The notes under the pieces are model-generated. The model made no database searches and was not told the DNA's origin. It saw only the letters and a program-made list of their open reading frames with translations. A DNA stretch of 64,000 nucleotides from Clostridium peptidivorans (GTDB lineage: Bacteria; Bacillota; Clostridia; Clostridiales; Clostridiaceae). The stretch is taken from the NCBI RefSeq assembly GCF_900205925.1, contig NZ_OAOD01000012.1, positions 41,442 through 105,441 of the forward strand. Direction: 5' to 3'. Shown in pieces: positions 43,727 to 52,147 of this stretch; position 1 is the stretch's first letter; each line of letters begins with the position of its first letter. The translations under genes and the position numbers were made by a program.

Positions 43727-43894
43727 ATAAAAACATAAGTTACAAAACAATTGAAATACTTTTATAATATAGAAGTTGTTAGAAAATTAAGATAATATAT
43801 ATTTAACTAATAAATAAACAACTAAAATCAATTGGCCAATTGGTTTATGTCAGTATTAATTAAGTACTTAAGTTTAGGAGTGAAGGGGGATATT

Positions 43895-45070
43895 ATGGAT
43901 TATAAAGAAATGAGCTTAAAGCTTCATGAAGAAAAGTGTGGTAAGGTGGAAGTTATATCTAAAGTTAAAGTAAAAAATAAAGAAGATTTAAGTATTGCTT
44001 ATACTCCTGGGGTAGCAGAACCCTGTAAAAAAATTCACGAAGATGCAGAAAATGTGTACAAATATACGGCTAAAAAGAATTTAGTTGCAGTGGTTACAGA
44101 TGGAACAGCAGTACTAGGACTTGGAGATATAGGGCCAGAAGCTGCTATGCCAGTTATGGAAGGAAAGGCAATATTATTTAAGGAGTTTGCAAATGTAGAT
44201 GCATTTCCTATATGTTTAGATACAAAGGATGTGGAGGAAATAATAAAGACAGTTAAGTACTTATCTCCAACCTTTGGTGGAATAAACTTAGAGGACATCT
44301 CAGCTCCAAGATGCTTTGAAATAGAGAAAAGACTTAAGGAAGAACTTGATATACCTGTATTCCATGATGATCAGCACGGTACAGCTATAGTGGTTTTAGC
44401 AGGACTTTTAAACGCATTAAAGCTTGTGGATAAAAACATAGAAGATGCAAAAATAGTTATAAATGGAGCAGGTTCTGCTGGAATATCCATATGTAAGCTT
44501 TTGATGGCAAGAGGGGCAAGAAACATAGTTATGTGTGATTTAAAAGGAGCTTTAGTAGAAGGAGAAGACTGGATGAACAAAGCTCAAGTAGAAATTGCAA
44601 AGGTTACTAACAGAAGCTTTGAAAAGGGCGTATTAAAAGATATCATAAAAGAAAAAGACGTATTTATTGGAGTTTCAGGACCTAACGTATTAAATGCAGA
44701 AATGGTTTCTACAATGAATAAGGATTCCATAATTTTTGCTATGGCAAATCCTACACCTGAAATCCTTCCAGAGGAAGCAAAGAAGGGTGGAGCAAGAGTT
44801 ATAGCTACAGGAAGATCTGATTATCCAAATCAAATAAATAATGTACTTGTTTTCCCAGGGATATTTAGGGGAGCATTAGATGTACGAGCAAGGGAAATAA
44901 CAGAGGGAATGAAACTTGCAGCAGCGGAGGCAATTTCAAGTATAGTTAAAGATGAAGAATTAAATGAAGAATATATAATTCCAGATGCATTTAACAAAGA
45001 TGTGGTGGAAGCTGTTTCTAAAAAAGTAGGAGAAATAGCTATAAAAACTGGCATTGCTAAAATAAAATAA
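43895..45070 (+). CDS. NAD(P)-dependent malic enzyme
   Basis: The 391-residue malic enzyme has the motifs 'SIAYTPGVAEPC', 'TDGTAVLGLGDIGP', 'FHDDQHGTAIVVLAGLLNAL' and the nucleotide site 'INGAGSAGIS', in that order. It converts malate to pyruvate and CO2, giving NADH or NADPH. ATG 43895 has GGGGG 5 bases upstream; the longer frame from 43832 has none. It starts the dicarboxylate cluster (symporter, Asp racemase, aspartase). Confidence 0.93.
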   Translation: MDYKEMSLKLHEEKCGKVEVISKVKVKNKEDLSIAYTPGVAEPCKKIHEDAENVYKYTAKKNLVAVVTDGTAVLGLGDIGPEAAMPVMEGKAILFKEFANVDAFPICLDTKDVEEIIKTVKYLSPTFGGINLEDISAPRCFEIEKRLKEELDIPVFHDDQHGTAIVVLAGLLNALKLVDKNIEDAKIVINGAGSAGISICKLLMARGARNIVMCDLKGALVEGEDWMNKAQVEIAKVTNRSFEKGVLKDIIKEKDVFIGVSGPNVLNAEMVSTMNKDSIIFAMANPTPEILPEEAKKGGARVIATGRSDYPNQINNVLVFPGIFRGALDVRAREITEGMKLAAAEAISSIVKDEELNEEYIIPDAFNKDVVEAVSKKVGEIAIKTGIAKIK

Positions 45071-45093
45071 TAAATATTATAGGGGGCGTTCAA

Positions 45094-46353
45094 ATGGGTA
45101 AAAAGAAAATGAGTCTTGTAACAAAAATAATGCTAGGCTTAGTACTTGGAATAATAGTAGGATTATTTTTTACATCATCACCTAAAATTGCTACAAACTA
45201 TATAAAGCCTATAGGAACATTATTTTTAAATCTTATTAAAATGACCATAGTTCCACTGGTATTTTCATCCTTAGTAGTTGGAGCAGCAAGTGTGGGAGAT
45301 GTTAAAAAGCTTGGTAGAATTGGCGGAAAGACCATGATTTATTTCTTTGTGACCACTGCTATAGCAATAATTATAGGATTGATTCTTGCAAATATATTTA
45401 AACCAGGAGTAGGCGTGGCACTTGTAGCAGGGACCCAGCAAAAGGCCACTGAAGCACCAACTTTAATTCAAACATTACTTGATATTGTTCCAACAAATCC
45501 AATAGATGCACTTGCAAAGGGAAATATGCTTCAAATTATATTCTTTGCACTATTTACAGGAATAGGAGCAACTTATATTGGAGAAAAGGGAGAAATTTAT
45601 TTAAAGTTTTGTGATAGTGTAGCTGAAATTATGTATAAGATAACTGAGGTAATAATGAATTTAGCACCTTATGGAGTGTTTGCACTTATAGTTCCAGTTA
45701 TTGCAACCAATGGCCCCAAAGTACTGCTTCCACTAGTTAAATTAATACTAGTTTGTTATGCAGGATATATATTACATGCAATAATAGCTTACTCATTTTC
45801 TGTTAGTATGTTTTCAAAAATATCACCAATTGAGTTTTTAAGGGGGACTTCAGCGCCAACAGCAATAGCATTTAGTACAAGCAGCGGAGCAGGAACTCTT
45901 CCTGTAGCTCTTAAAACAGTAAGAGAAAAATTTGGAGTATCGGATGGAATAGCAAGTTTTGTACTTCCACTGGGTACAACAATAAATATGGATGGAACAG
46001 CTATATATCAAGCAGTTTGTGCAGTATTTATTGCTCAAGCCTATTCAATACCATTATCATTTTCACAGCAATTAACAATACTTCTTACCGCACTCTTAGC
46101 TTCAATTGGCACAGCAGGGGTTCCTGGAGCAGGATTTATGATGCTTATGATGGTTTTATCCTCTGTAGGACTTCCACTTGAAGGAGCTGCATTAATAGCT
46201 GGTATAGATAGAATACTTGATATGGGAAGGACTGCTGTAAACGTTACAGGAAATGTAGGGGCGTGTATTGTAATTGCAGGAACTGAAAATGAAATAGATT
46301 ATAATAAGGCTTCAATAAGAAATAAGAACAACTCTAAAAATATAGAAGCTTAA
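45094..46353 (+). CDS. Dicarboxylate/amino-acid:cation symporter (DAACS, GltP/DctA family)
   Basis: This 419-residue membrane protein has about eight helices plus two hairpin loops. The family motifs are the Ser-rich 'TAIAFSTSSGAGTLPVA' of HP1, 'PLGTTINMDGTAIYQ' in helix 7, 'GTAGVPGAGFMM' in HP2 and 'DRILDMGRTAVNVTGN' in helix 8. The last has the Asp and Arg/Thr positions that bind acidic substrates. It probably imports malate, fumarate or aspartate with Na+ or H+. It lies 23 bases after the malic enzyme gene. A C-terminal fragment of a related gene lies at 48599. Confidence 0.92.
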   Translation: MGKKKMSLVTKIMLGLVLGIIVGLFFTSSPKIATNYIKPIGTLFLNLIKMTIVPLVFSSLVVGAASVGDVKKLGRIGGKTMIYFFVTTAIAIIIGLILANIFKPGVGVALVAGTQQKATEAPTLIQTLLDIVPTNPIDALAKGNMLQIIFFALFTGIGATYIGEKGEIYLKFCDSVAEIMYKITEVIMNLAPYGVFALIVPVIATNGPKVLLPLVKLILVCYAGYILHAIIAYSFSVSMFSKISPIEFLRGTSAPTAIAFSTSSGAGTLPVALKTVREKFGVSDGIASFVLPLGTTINMDGTAIYQAVCAVFIAQAYSIPLSFSQQLTILLTALLASIGTAGVPGAGFMMLMMVLSSVGLPLEGAALIAGIDRILDMGRTAVNVTGNVGACIVIAGTENEIDYNKASIRNKNNSKNIEA

Positions 46354-46389
46354 AATATATAACACTATCTTTTAAATTGGGGGATTAAT

Positions 46390-47091
46390 ATGAGCAAAAC
46401 CGTGGGGATTTTAGGAGGAATGGGACCTCAAGCAACTTGTGATTTGTTCAATAAGATTATAAGTTATACAAATGCTAAAAGTGATCAGGAAAATATTCAC
46501 TTGCTTATAGATAATAATGTGGAAATTCCTGATAGAACTAACTATATTCTAGGCAAAGGGGAAAATCCAATAACGCCTATGGTAGAAACAGTAGTAAAAC
46601 TTAGAAATGCTGGAGCAGAGATGATTATAATGCCCTGCAACACAGCACATTACTTTTATAATAAACTGACAGAAGCAGTTGAAATACCTTTTATAAATAT
46701 GATTGAAGAAGTTGGAAGATATATTTATGAAAGCTATGGTGAATGCAAAGCAGGGCTTCTTGCAACCACAGGAACTTATGAAGGCAAAGTATATGAAACC
46801 TATTGTAAAAAGTATAATGTAGAGATTGTTTCGCCAAGGGATGAGGATAAAAATTTTATTTTAGATTTAATTTATAGGGTTAAAGCAGGGGATATGAACT
46901 TTGATATAGACAAAATACTAAAAGTATTAAATGAGTTTAAACATAATGGAGTTAATACAATAATACTTGGATGCACAGAACTTCCATTGGTGTTTGATAG
47001 TTTAGATAAAAAGCTATTTAAAGACTTTAATTTTATATCATCTACAGATGTTTTGGCAAAGAGAACGGTAGAACTAGCCAAAGCTAACTAA
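46390..47091 (+). CDS. Aspartate/glutamate racemase family protein
   Basis: The 233-residue cofactor-independent racemase has GILGGMGPQAT near residues 6-16, the catalytic Cys in MPCNTAHYF near residues 81-89, the second Cys in 'LGCTELPL' near residues 196-203, and the usual length. Aspartate racemases of this type interconvert D- and L-aspartate. It lies 36 bases after the symporter and 26 before aspartase, so it can present either aspartate isomer to the lyase. Confidence 0.9.
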   Translation: MSKTVGILGGMGPQATCDLFNKIISYTNAKSDQENIHLLIDNNVEIPDRTNYILGKGENPITPMVETVVKLRNAGAEMIIMPCNTAHYFYNKLTEAVEIPFINMIEEVGRYIYESYGECKAGLLATTGTYEGKVYETYCKKYNVEIVSPRDEDKNFILDLIYRVKAGDMNFDIDKILKVLNEFKHNGVNTIILGCTELPLVFDSLDKKLFKDFNFISSTDVLAKRTVELAKAN

Positions 47092-47117
47092 TAATTAATA
47101 CTTAGGGGGATTTAAAA

Positions 47118-48530
47118 ATGAGATATAGAATAGAAAGTGATTCAATAGGGGAAAAGGAAGTTCCAATTAATGCTTATTATGGGGTGCAAACTTTAAGGGC
47201 CTATGAAAATTTCAATATAACAGGGCGTAAAATTCATCCACAGCTTATAAAAGCATTGGCTGAAATAAAAAAAGCAGCAGCTATAACAAACATGGATATT
47301 GAACTTTTAAACAGAAAAGTTGGAAATGCCATTGTAAAAGCCTGTGATGAAATTATAAAAGATAGGTTTCATGAAGAGTTTATAACAGATGCTGTACAGG
47401 GCGGTGCAGGAACATCTATGAATATGAATGCAAATGAAGTTATAGCAAACATAGCTATAGAAATCCTTGGAGGAGAAAAGGGAGATTATAATATAGTTCA
47501 CCCTAATGACCATGTTAACATGGGGCAGTCCACAAATGACGTTATACCTACAGGAGGAAAAATTGCAGCTATAAGATTATTAAAGGGTGCTTTGATAGAG
47601 TTATATGCTTTAGTAGATGCTTTGGTAAACAAATCAAAAGAGTTTGATCATGTAATTAAGATGGGAAGAACTCAGCTTCAAGATGCAGTGCCAATAAGAC
47701 TTGGACAGGAATTTAAGGCATATGCAGATGCAGTAAAAAGGGATATAACTAGAATAAAAAGAACTATGGAAGATTTAAGACATGTAAGCATAGGGGCTAC
47801 TGCAATAGGAACTGGAATAAATGCTGACGAAGAATATGTAAAAAACGTAACTCCTAATTTAAGTATAGTTACAGAGCTAGAGCTTGTACAATGTGATGAT
47901 TTAGTAGATGGTACTCAAAACTTAGATACCTTTGCAGCGGTATCTGGAGCTTTAAAAGTTTGTGCAATTAATTTATCAAAAATATCAAATGACTTAAGAT
48001 TATTATCTTCAGGACCAAGAACAGGCATAGGAGAAATAAATCTTCCAGCAAAACAAAATGGGTCATCTATAATGCCTGGAAAGATTAATCCTGTAATACC
48101 AGAGGTAGTTAATCAAGTGGCATTTAATATAATAGGAAATGATATGACAATAACTATGGCAGCAGAAGCAGGACAGTTAGAGTTAAATGCCTTTGAGCCA
48201 GTACTTTATTATAACTTATTTGAATCTATAGAAACTCTTACAAATGGAGTTAAAACCTTTATAGAAAACTGTGTAAATGGCATTACAGCAAATGAAAAGC
48301 GCTGTAAGGATTTAGTTGAAAACAGCGTAGGGATAATAACTGCCATATGTCCACATGTAGGATATAAGAATTCAGCTAAAATAGCTAAAACTGCTATAAA
48401 AACTGGAGAATCCGTAAGAGAACTTATTTTAAAGGAAGGTTTATTAAAAGAAGCAGATTTAGATGTGATATTTGATGCCTATGGCATGACTGAACCAGGA
48501 ATTTCAGGGAAGGAACTTTTGAAGAAATAG
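47118..48530 (+). CDS. aspA: Aspartate ammonia-lyase
   Basis: The 470-residue lyase has the fumarase/aspartase signature 'GSSIMPGKINPV' near residue 315 and 'NANEVIANIA' near residues 107-116. It also has 'MGQSTNDVIPTGGKIAA' near 135-150 and 'GRTQLQDAVPIRLGQEF' near 185. It releases ammonia from L-aspartate to give fumarate. It ends the cluster, making a route from aspartate (D or L) and malate to fumarate or pyruvate. GGGGGA precedes the ATG. Confidence 0.95.
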   Translation: MRYRIESDSIGEKEVPINAYYGVQTLRAYENFNITGRKIHPQLIKALAEIKKAAAITNMDIELLNRKVGNAIVKACDEIIKDRFHEEFITDAVQGGAGTSMNMNANEVIANIAIEILGGEKGDYNIVHPNDHVNMGQSTNDVIPTGGKIAAIRLLKGALIELYALVDALVNKSKEFDHVIKMGRTQLQDAVPIRLGQEFKAYADAVKRDITRIKRTMEDLRHVSIGATAIGTGINADEEYVKNVTPNLSIVTELELVQCDDLVDGTQNLDTFAAVSGALKVCAINLSKISNDLRLLSSGPRTGIGEINLPAKQNGSSIMPGKINPVIPEVVNQVAFNIIGNDMTITMAAEAGQLELNAFEPVLYYNLFESIETLTNGVKTFIENCVNGITANEKRCKDLVENSVGIITAICPHVGYKNSAKIAKTAIKTGESVRELILKEGLLKEADLDVIFDAYGMTEPGISGKELLKK

Positions 48531-48543
48531 AAACCAGCATATT

Positions 48544-48581
48544 AAAAAAAGAAGTTTGTAGGTGTGCAAGCTTCTTTTTTT
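48544..48581 (+). terminator. Terminator of the dicarboxylate/aspartate operon
   Basis: A 15-bp stem (48544-48558 with 48567-48581) with one G-U pair and a T tract. Its sequence is nearly the same as the terminator at 63527-63558. Confidence 0.9.
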
Positions 48582-48598
48582 ATGTGCGTTCAACATAG

Positions 48599-48715
48599 GC
48601 AACATTAGGGGCAAGGAATAGCATTAACGCCAGGACAGCAGCTATAGTAGTTGGTGCTACTGAAAATGAGCTTGATTATGATAAGGCTTCTGTAAAAAAT
48701 AATTCTAAAGTGTAA
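48599..48715 (+). pseudogene. C-terminal fragment of a second dicarboxylate symporter
   Basis: A 39-codon stretch, without a start, ends in a TAA at 48713 and resembles the C-terminus of the symporter at 45094: AAIVVGATENELDYDKAS here matches ACIVIAGTENEIDYNKAS there. The rest of the gene is absent. It suggests a former duplicate of the symporter gene, most of which was deleted, directly after the aspA terminator. From here to 48896 nothing else is evident. Confidence 0.75.
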
Positions 48716-48896
48716 GGGTTTAAAATGGGGGGCTTTTGAAGCGACCTCTTTATATTTTAAATATTAACAAATTGTTCTTTAAAATTTTATGGTAAAGTCC
48801 ATCAACTTAAACTAAAATAAATATTAGACATTTTCCTTAAATAGAAAATTTATACTAAAACATGAAAAATAATCATAAAAAATTTTAAAAAAGGTA

Positions 48897-48925
48897 TTGA
48901 TAATTAATAATAATTATTATATAAT
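48897..48925 (+). promoter_or_regulatory. Promoter with PerR/Fur-like operator before reverse rubrerythrin
   Basis: TTGATA (48897-48902), a 17-base spacer and TATAAT (48920-48925) form a clear promoter. The spacer holds the perfect 7-1-7 palindrome TAATAATAATTATTA (48905-48919), which has the shape of a PerR or Fur box. PerR is known to repress reverse rubrerythrin genes in Clostridium acetobutylicum; here the assignment is by motif. Confidence 0.6.
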
Positions 48926-49016
48926 AATAAATGTAGAGAACACACAGTGATAATAACCCCACAAGATGGGATTAGAAATAAAAAATAAATAAATGATTTT
49001 AGGGAGGATTTTTATT

Positions 49017-49565
49017 ATGAAAAAATTTGTATGTACAGTATGTGGATATATTCATGAGGGAGATGCAGCACCAGAAAAGTGCCCACAGTGTGGAGTGCCA
49101 GCTGATAAGTTTATAGAAAAAGTTGAAGGCGAGTTTGCTTGGGCAGATGAGCATAAAATCGGAGTAGCCGAAGGCGTTGATCCAGAAGTTATAGAAGGAT
49201 TAAGAGCAAACTTCACAGGAGAATGTACAGAAGTTGGAATGTATCTTGCAATGTCAAGACAAGCTGATAGAGAAGGATATCCAGAAATTGCTGAAGCTTA
49301 TAAGAGAATAGCTTTTGAAGAAGCAGAACACGCAGCAAAATTTGCTGAACTTTTAGGAGAAGTAGTAACAACTAGCACAGAAAAGAACTTACAGTTAAGA
49401 GTTGAAGCAGAGCACGGAGCTTGCCAAGGTAAAAAAGATCTAGCAACACTTGCTAAAAAGTTAAACTTAGATGCAATTCATGATACAGTACATGAAATGT
49501 GTAAAGATGAAGCTAGACATGGTTCAGCATTTAAAGGTCTTTTAAACAGATACTTTGGAAAATAA
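49017..49565 (+). CDS. Reverse rubrerythrin (rubredoxin domain N-terminal)
   Basis: The 182-residue protein begins with a rubredoxin-like Fe(SCys)4 domain: CTVCGY near residues 5-10 and CPQCGVP near 23-29. A ferritin-like diiron domain follows with Glu ligands in '[13 protein letters not shown]' and '[15 protein letters not shown]', and later 'VEAEHGACQ' and '[15 protein letters not shown]'. This order (rubredoxin first) defines reverse rubrerythrin, an NADH-dependent peroxide reductase of clostridia. The first ATG (48993) is less likely because GGGAGG lies right before 49017. Confidence 0.93.
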   Translation: MKKFVCTVCGYIHEGDAAPEKCPQCGVPADKFIEKVEGEFAWADEHKIGVAEGVDPEVIEGLRANFTGECTEVGMYLAMSRQADREGYPEIAEAYKRIAFEEAEHAAKFAELLGEVVTTSTEKNLQLRVEAEHGACQGKKDLATLAKKLNLDAIHDTVHEMCKDEARHGSAFKGLLNRYFGK

Positions 49566-49576
49566 TCCAATGTAAT

Positions 49577-49620
49577 AAAAAAGCAGTTGTGAAATTTATA
49601 AATTTCACAACTGCTTTTTT
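49577..49620. terminator. Terminator after the reverse rubrerythrin gene
   Basis: A 21-bp perfect stem (49577-49597 with 49600-49620) with T run lies 12 bases after the stop. It may also end the convergent IscA-like gene. Confidence 0.92.
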
Positions 49621-49667
49621 TATTAATCAGGAAAAACTGGCTTGTAGCAGCTTTTCCTAATCTTTAA

Positions 49668-50000
49668 TTAGTGGCAGCCTGAGCAAGTGGAACAGCCATC
49701 ACCATAGTCACCTTTAAACAGTGGTTCAAGAGAAAAACTATCTAGTCCTGTTTCTTCAGCAGACTTCATAACAAAGCCGCCAAATTCAGCAATTAAGTCC
49801 TTATCAACAAGGAAAATTATATTTCCAATTTTAACAGCCTCATCATTACTTTTTGGTTCATCTATAACAAGATTAAAAGATGGGCCTCCACAACCAATAC
49901 CAGCTAAATTTATTCTGATTGTATCAGCAACTACATTGTTATGCAGTAAAAATAATTTAAATTCTTTATAAGCTAAATCGCTCATAGAAAATGCAGCCAT
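49668..50000 (-). CDS. HesB/IscA-like Fe-S protein, Cys form
   Basis: The 110-residue protein belongs to the HesB/IscA-like family: 'DTIRINLAGIGCGGPSFNLVID' in parts, with a conserved Cys at residue 37, and a C-terminal CSTCSGCH supplying two or more Cys. Such proteins carry or scaffold Fe-S clusters. It is the sister of the selenocysteine-type gene at 50541: the two share length, the C-terminal motif and most of the sequence, but here residue 37 is Cys. Ribosome site GGAGG lies before the ATG. Confidence 0.85.
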   Translation of the reverse strand: MAAFSMSDLAYKEFKLFLLHNNVVADTIRINLAGIGCGGPSFNLVIDEPKSNDEAVKIGNIIFLVDKDLIAEFGGFVMKSAEETGLDSFSLEPLFKGDYGDGCSTCSGCH

Positions 50001-50028
50001 TTAAGTTACCTCCGATATTTTTATGATG

Positions 50029-50352
50029 TTATTGTTTTTTGAATCTATTTCCAGTATTCATATAAATAACTGATATAATTGTTACAAGGACAAATAATAT
50101 AGACCCAATAATTACTATATAACTAAAGTAAGCAAATTTTAATATCTTTGCAATTCCAATAAAAAGACAAATACCTGCAAGGGTAAATAATAAGTTACCT
50201 ACAAATTTACATAAAGCCTTTTCATCATATTTTTCTTTCTCATATTTTGAAGAAGTGTTATAACCAGAAATTAAAAAGCTTGCTTTGCCAAATCTTATAG
50301 TTACACCTAAGATAGCTAAAATTAAAGGAGTAATAAAAATTGATATTTCCAT
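50029..50352 (-). CDS. DUF3784-like small membrane protein
   Basis: The 107-residue protein has three hydrophobic helices (residues 6-22, 50-68 and 74-96) with a short loop 'ISGYNTSSKYEKEKYDEKALCKFVGN' in parts between the first two, the usual DUF3784 layout. The function of the family is unknown. It lies between the two HesB-like paralogs. Confidence 0.75.
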   Translation of the reverse strand: MEISIFITPLILAILGVTIRFGKASFLISGYNTSSKYEKEKYDEKALCKFVGNLLFTLAGICLFIGIAKILKFAYFSYIVIIGSILFVLVTIISVIYMNTGNRFKKQ

Positions 50353-50500
50353 AGCGATGCCTCCGTTAAAATTATTTTATTTCCCAATTATAGGCTGTCC
50401 CTATGTTAATTATAACATTGAAATAATTATATAAATATGTCTGGAACTATATATATACTACTAAAATGATTAGAAAAAGTAAAGAATCTATAAAATAACT

Positions 50501-50542
50501 AATTAAAAGGAGTTGAGAAAAATTTCTCAACTCCTTTTAATT
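50501..50542. terminator. Terminator after the selenocysteine-type HesB-like gene
   Basis: A 20-bp perfect stem (50501-50520 with 50523-50542) overlaps the stop of the minus-strand gene. Confidence 0.88.
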
Positions 50543-50873
50543 AGTGGCAGCCTGAACAAGTGGAACAGCCATCACCGTCATCCTCTTTAAATACTGGATC
50601 AAGTGAAAAACCATTTAATCCATTTTCCTGGCTAGATTTCATAACAAAACCACCATACTGTGCAACTAAGTCCTTATCAACAAGGAAAGTTACATCTCCA
50701 ATTTTAACAACCTCATCATTACTCTTTTGTTCATCCAGAACAAGATTAAAAGATGGGCCTCCTCAGCCAATACCTGCTAAATGTATTCTGATTATATCAG
50801 AGTTTACATTATTTTCTTGTAAAAATAACTTGAATTCTTTATAAGCTAAGTCGCTCATAGAAAATGCAGCCAT
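50541..50873 (-). CDS. HesB/IscA-like selenoprotein candidate (in-frame TGA read as selenocysteine)
   Basis: The minus-strand frame from ATG 50873 to TAA 50541 encodes 110 residues with one in-frame TGA at codon 37 (50763-50765). Its sister at 49668 has Cys at exactly this position (GIGCGGPSF against GIG-TGA-GGPSF). Length, C-terminal CSTCSGCH and nearly all other positions are conserved and no other stop or shift exists, which argues against a plain pseudogene. A hairpin downstream of the TGA (50722-50752) fits a bacterial SECIS. HesB-like selenoproteins are a known prokaryotic family. Standard gene finders will call this broken. GGAGG precedes the ATG. The SelA/B/C/D machinery is not in the window. 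Confidence 0.8.
50722..50752 (-). promoter_or_regulatory. Candidate bacterial SECIS hairpin
   Basis: In the mRNA, the outer stem CUUUU pairs with AAGAG, then UUGUUC pairs with GAACAA below the loop UGGAU. A bulge AAUC lies on the 5' side. The loop Gs lie 27-28 bases after the UGA, inside the 16-37 base range known for bacterial SECIS elements. In the Cys sister gene the inner stem is broken by base changes although the protein is conserved. Confidence 0.7.
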
Positions 50874-51020
50874 TTAATTCACCTCCATTATTTTTTAATG
50901 TAACTATTGAAAGAATTTACATTATGGGTATAATTGTAGTACATAGAATATATATTTTCAATAGAACAATGATTCTGATTATACTTTAAATATAGTATAA
51001 GGGATAGGGGGAATCGGGAA

Positions 51021-52097
51021 ATGTATGCTTGGCAGGAAGAACGATCTTTAGTTTTAAAACAATATACTCCAGAGATGTTTTTTAAATATGTGTGTATGCT
51101 TATAGGAAAAGAATTTAATACTGAACTTTATTACATAATTGAGAAAAATTTATATATACTCAAGATGCTTAAATATATAGTACAAATAGAAAAGAAAGAA
51201 GTGGAAAGACTTCAATATAAGAATCCATATGCTTTAGATAAATACTTGCTTGAAGAGTTAAAAAAACAAGGACTTGCCTTTGATATAAATAAGAGCACAT
51301 ATATAAAATGTTGTTATTATGAAGATGAATTAAAAAAAGTCCATGATGAAAACAATAAGGATTTAAAATTTAGTGAAAAGTTTAATATATCTATTCCAGA
51401 AGGGGGGCTGTTTTATCCATGTTGTGGAGAAGATAGCTATGAGCCTCTTTATTTGTTTATGGATATTATAGATGAATTTCATTTTGCAGATAGTAATAAA
51501 ATTATCCTTCCTTATTTAGAATGTGGAGTAAGAAGGAGTAGCGAAGATAGGAATAGCCTAGAAAATAATATAGGAGCATTTAATTCAAAGGATGTTCCTT
51601 TTGCAGTAGCTATGTTTAACAATAAAAATTTTGAAACTCTAAAAGTCTTAGAAGATAGCCTTTTAATGAACTTAGAATTCATTAAGTTTTCAGATATAAG
51701 TACTAAAGAAATATGGAAGACAAAGTATGAAAATAATAAGAAAATAGAGGTGTATTCTCATAAATATGATGGCTTTTTAGGAATAATGAGCATAGAAAAA
51801 ATATCTGTATTTTATTATAGAGGAAGAAATAAGAGGAATAGTAATTCAGCATTTAATTGGTTTGAAGAAATGGCTTTTAATACTATGCTTGAAAAGCTTC
51901 AAGATGGAGGAATTATAGTTACAGATGGTATAAATCCTCATGAAAAAGATAAAGATAAAGATGCTAATTGGAATGTTTTATGGAAGGATGAAAATATTAG
52001 CTTTAATTATAAAAACAGAAAATTTAGTTTTATTGGTGAGATGGGTAGTTCACTAAAGGTATGGAAGGTAGAAAAAACAGTGATAGAAATGGACTGA
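51021..52097 (+). CDS. Uncharacterised protein with a possible class-I methyltransferase-like segment
   Basis: The 358-residue soluble protein has a helical N-terminal half (residues 1-125). Its segment FYPCCGEDSYEPLYLFMDII near residues 132-151, followed by FHFAD, resembles the SAM-binding loop and second strand of class-I methyltransferases. A late 'GGIIVTDGINPHEKDKDKD' looks like another loop. No confident family. A ribosome site GGGGGA precedes ATG 51021. It lies in a run of plus-strand genes, 50 bases before an IMPase gene, possibly one unit. Confidence 0.5.
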   Translation: MYAWQEERSLVLKQYTPEMFFKYVCMLIGKEFNTELYYIIEKNLYILKMLKYIVQIEKKEVERLQYKNPYALDKYLLEELKKQGLAFDINKSTYIKCCYYEDELKKVHDENNKDLKFSEKFNISIPEGGLFYPCCGEDSYEPLYLFMDIIDEFHFADSNKIILPYLECGVRRSSEDRNSLENNIGAFNSKDVPFAVAMFNNKNFETLKVLEDSLLMNLEFIKFSDISTKEIWKTKYENNKKIEVYSHKYDGFLGIMSIEKISVFYYRGRNKRNSNSAFNWFEEMAFNTMLEKLQDGGIIVTDGINPHEKDKDKDANWNVLWKDENISFNYKNRKFSFIGEMGSSLKVWKVEKTVIEMD

Positions 52098-52147
52098 TAT
52101 AGTATAATGTCCATAATAGAAATAAAATTGGGAAAGAGGGAATTTTT

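Noticed and set aside
50560..50844. Plus-strand open frame of 94 codons
   Set aside because: It is antisense to the HesB-like selenoprotein candidate and exists only because that gene's reverse strand is free of stops; it has no ribosome site or family match.
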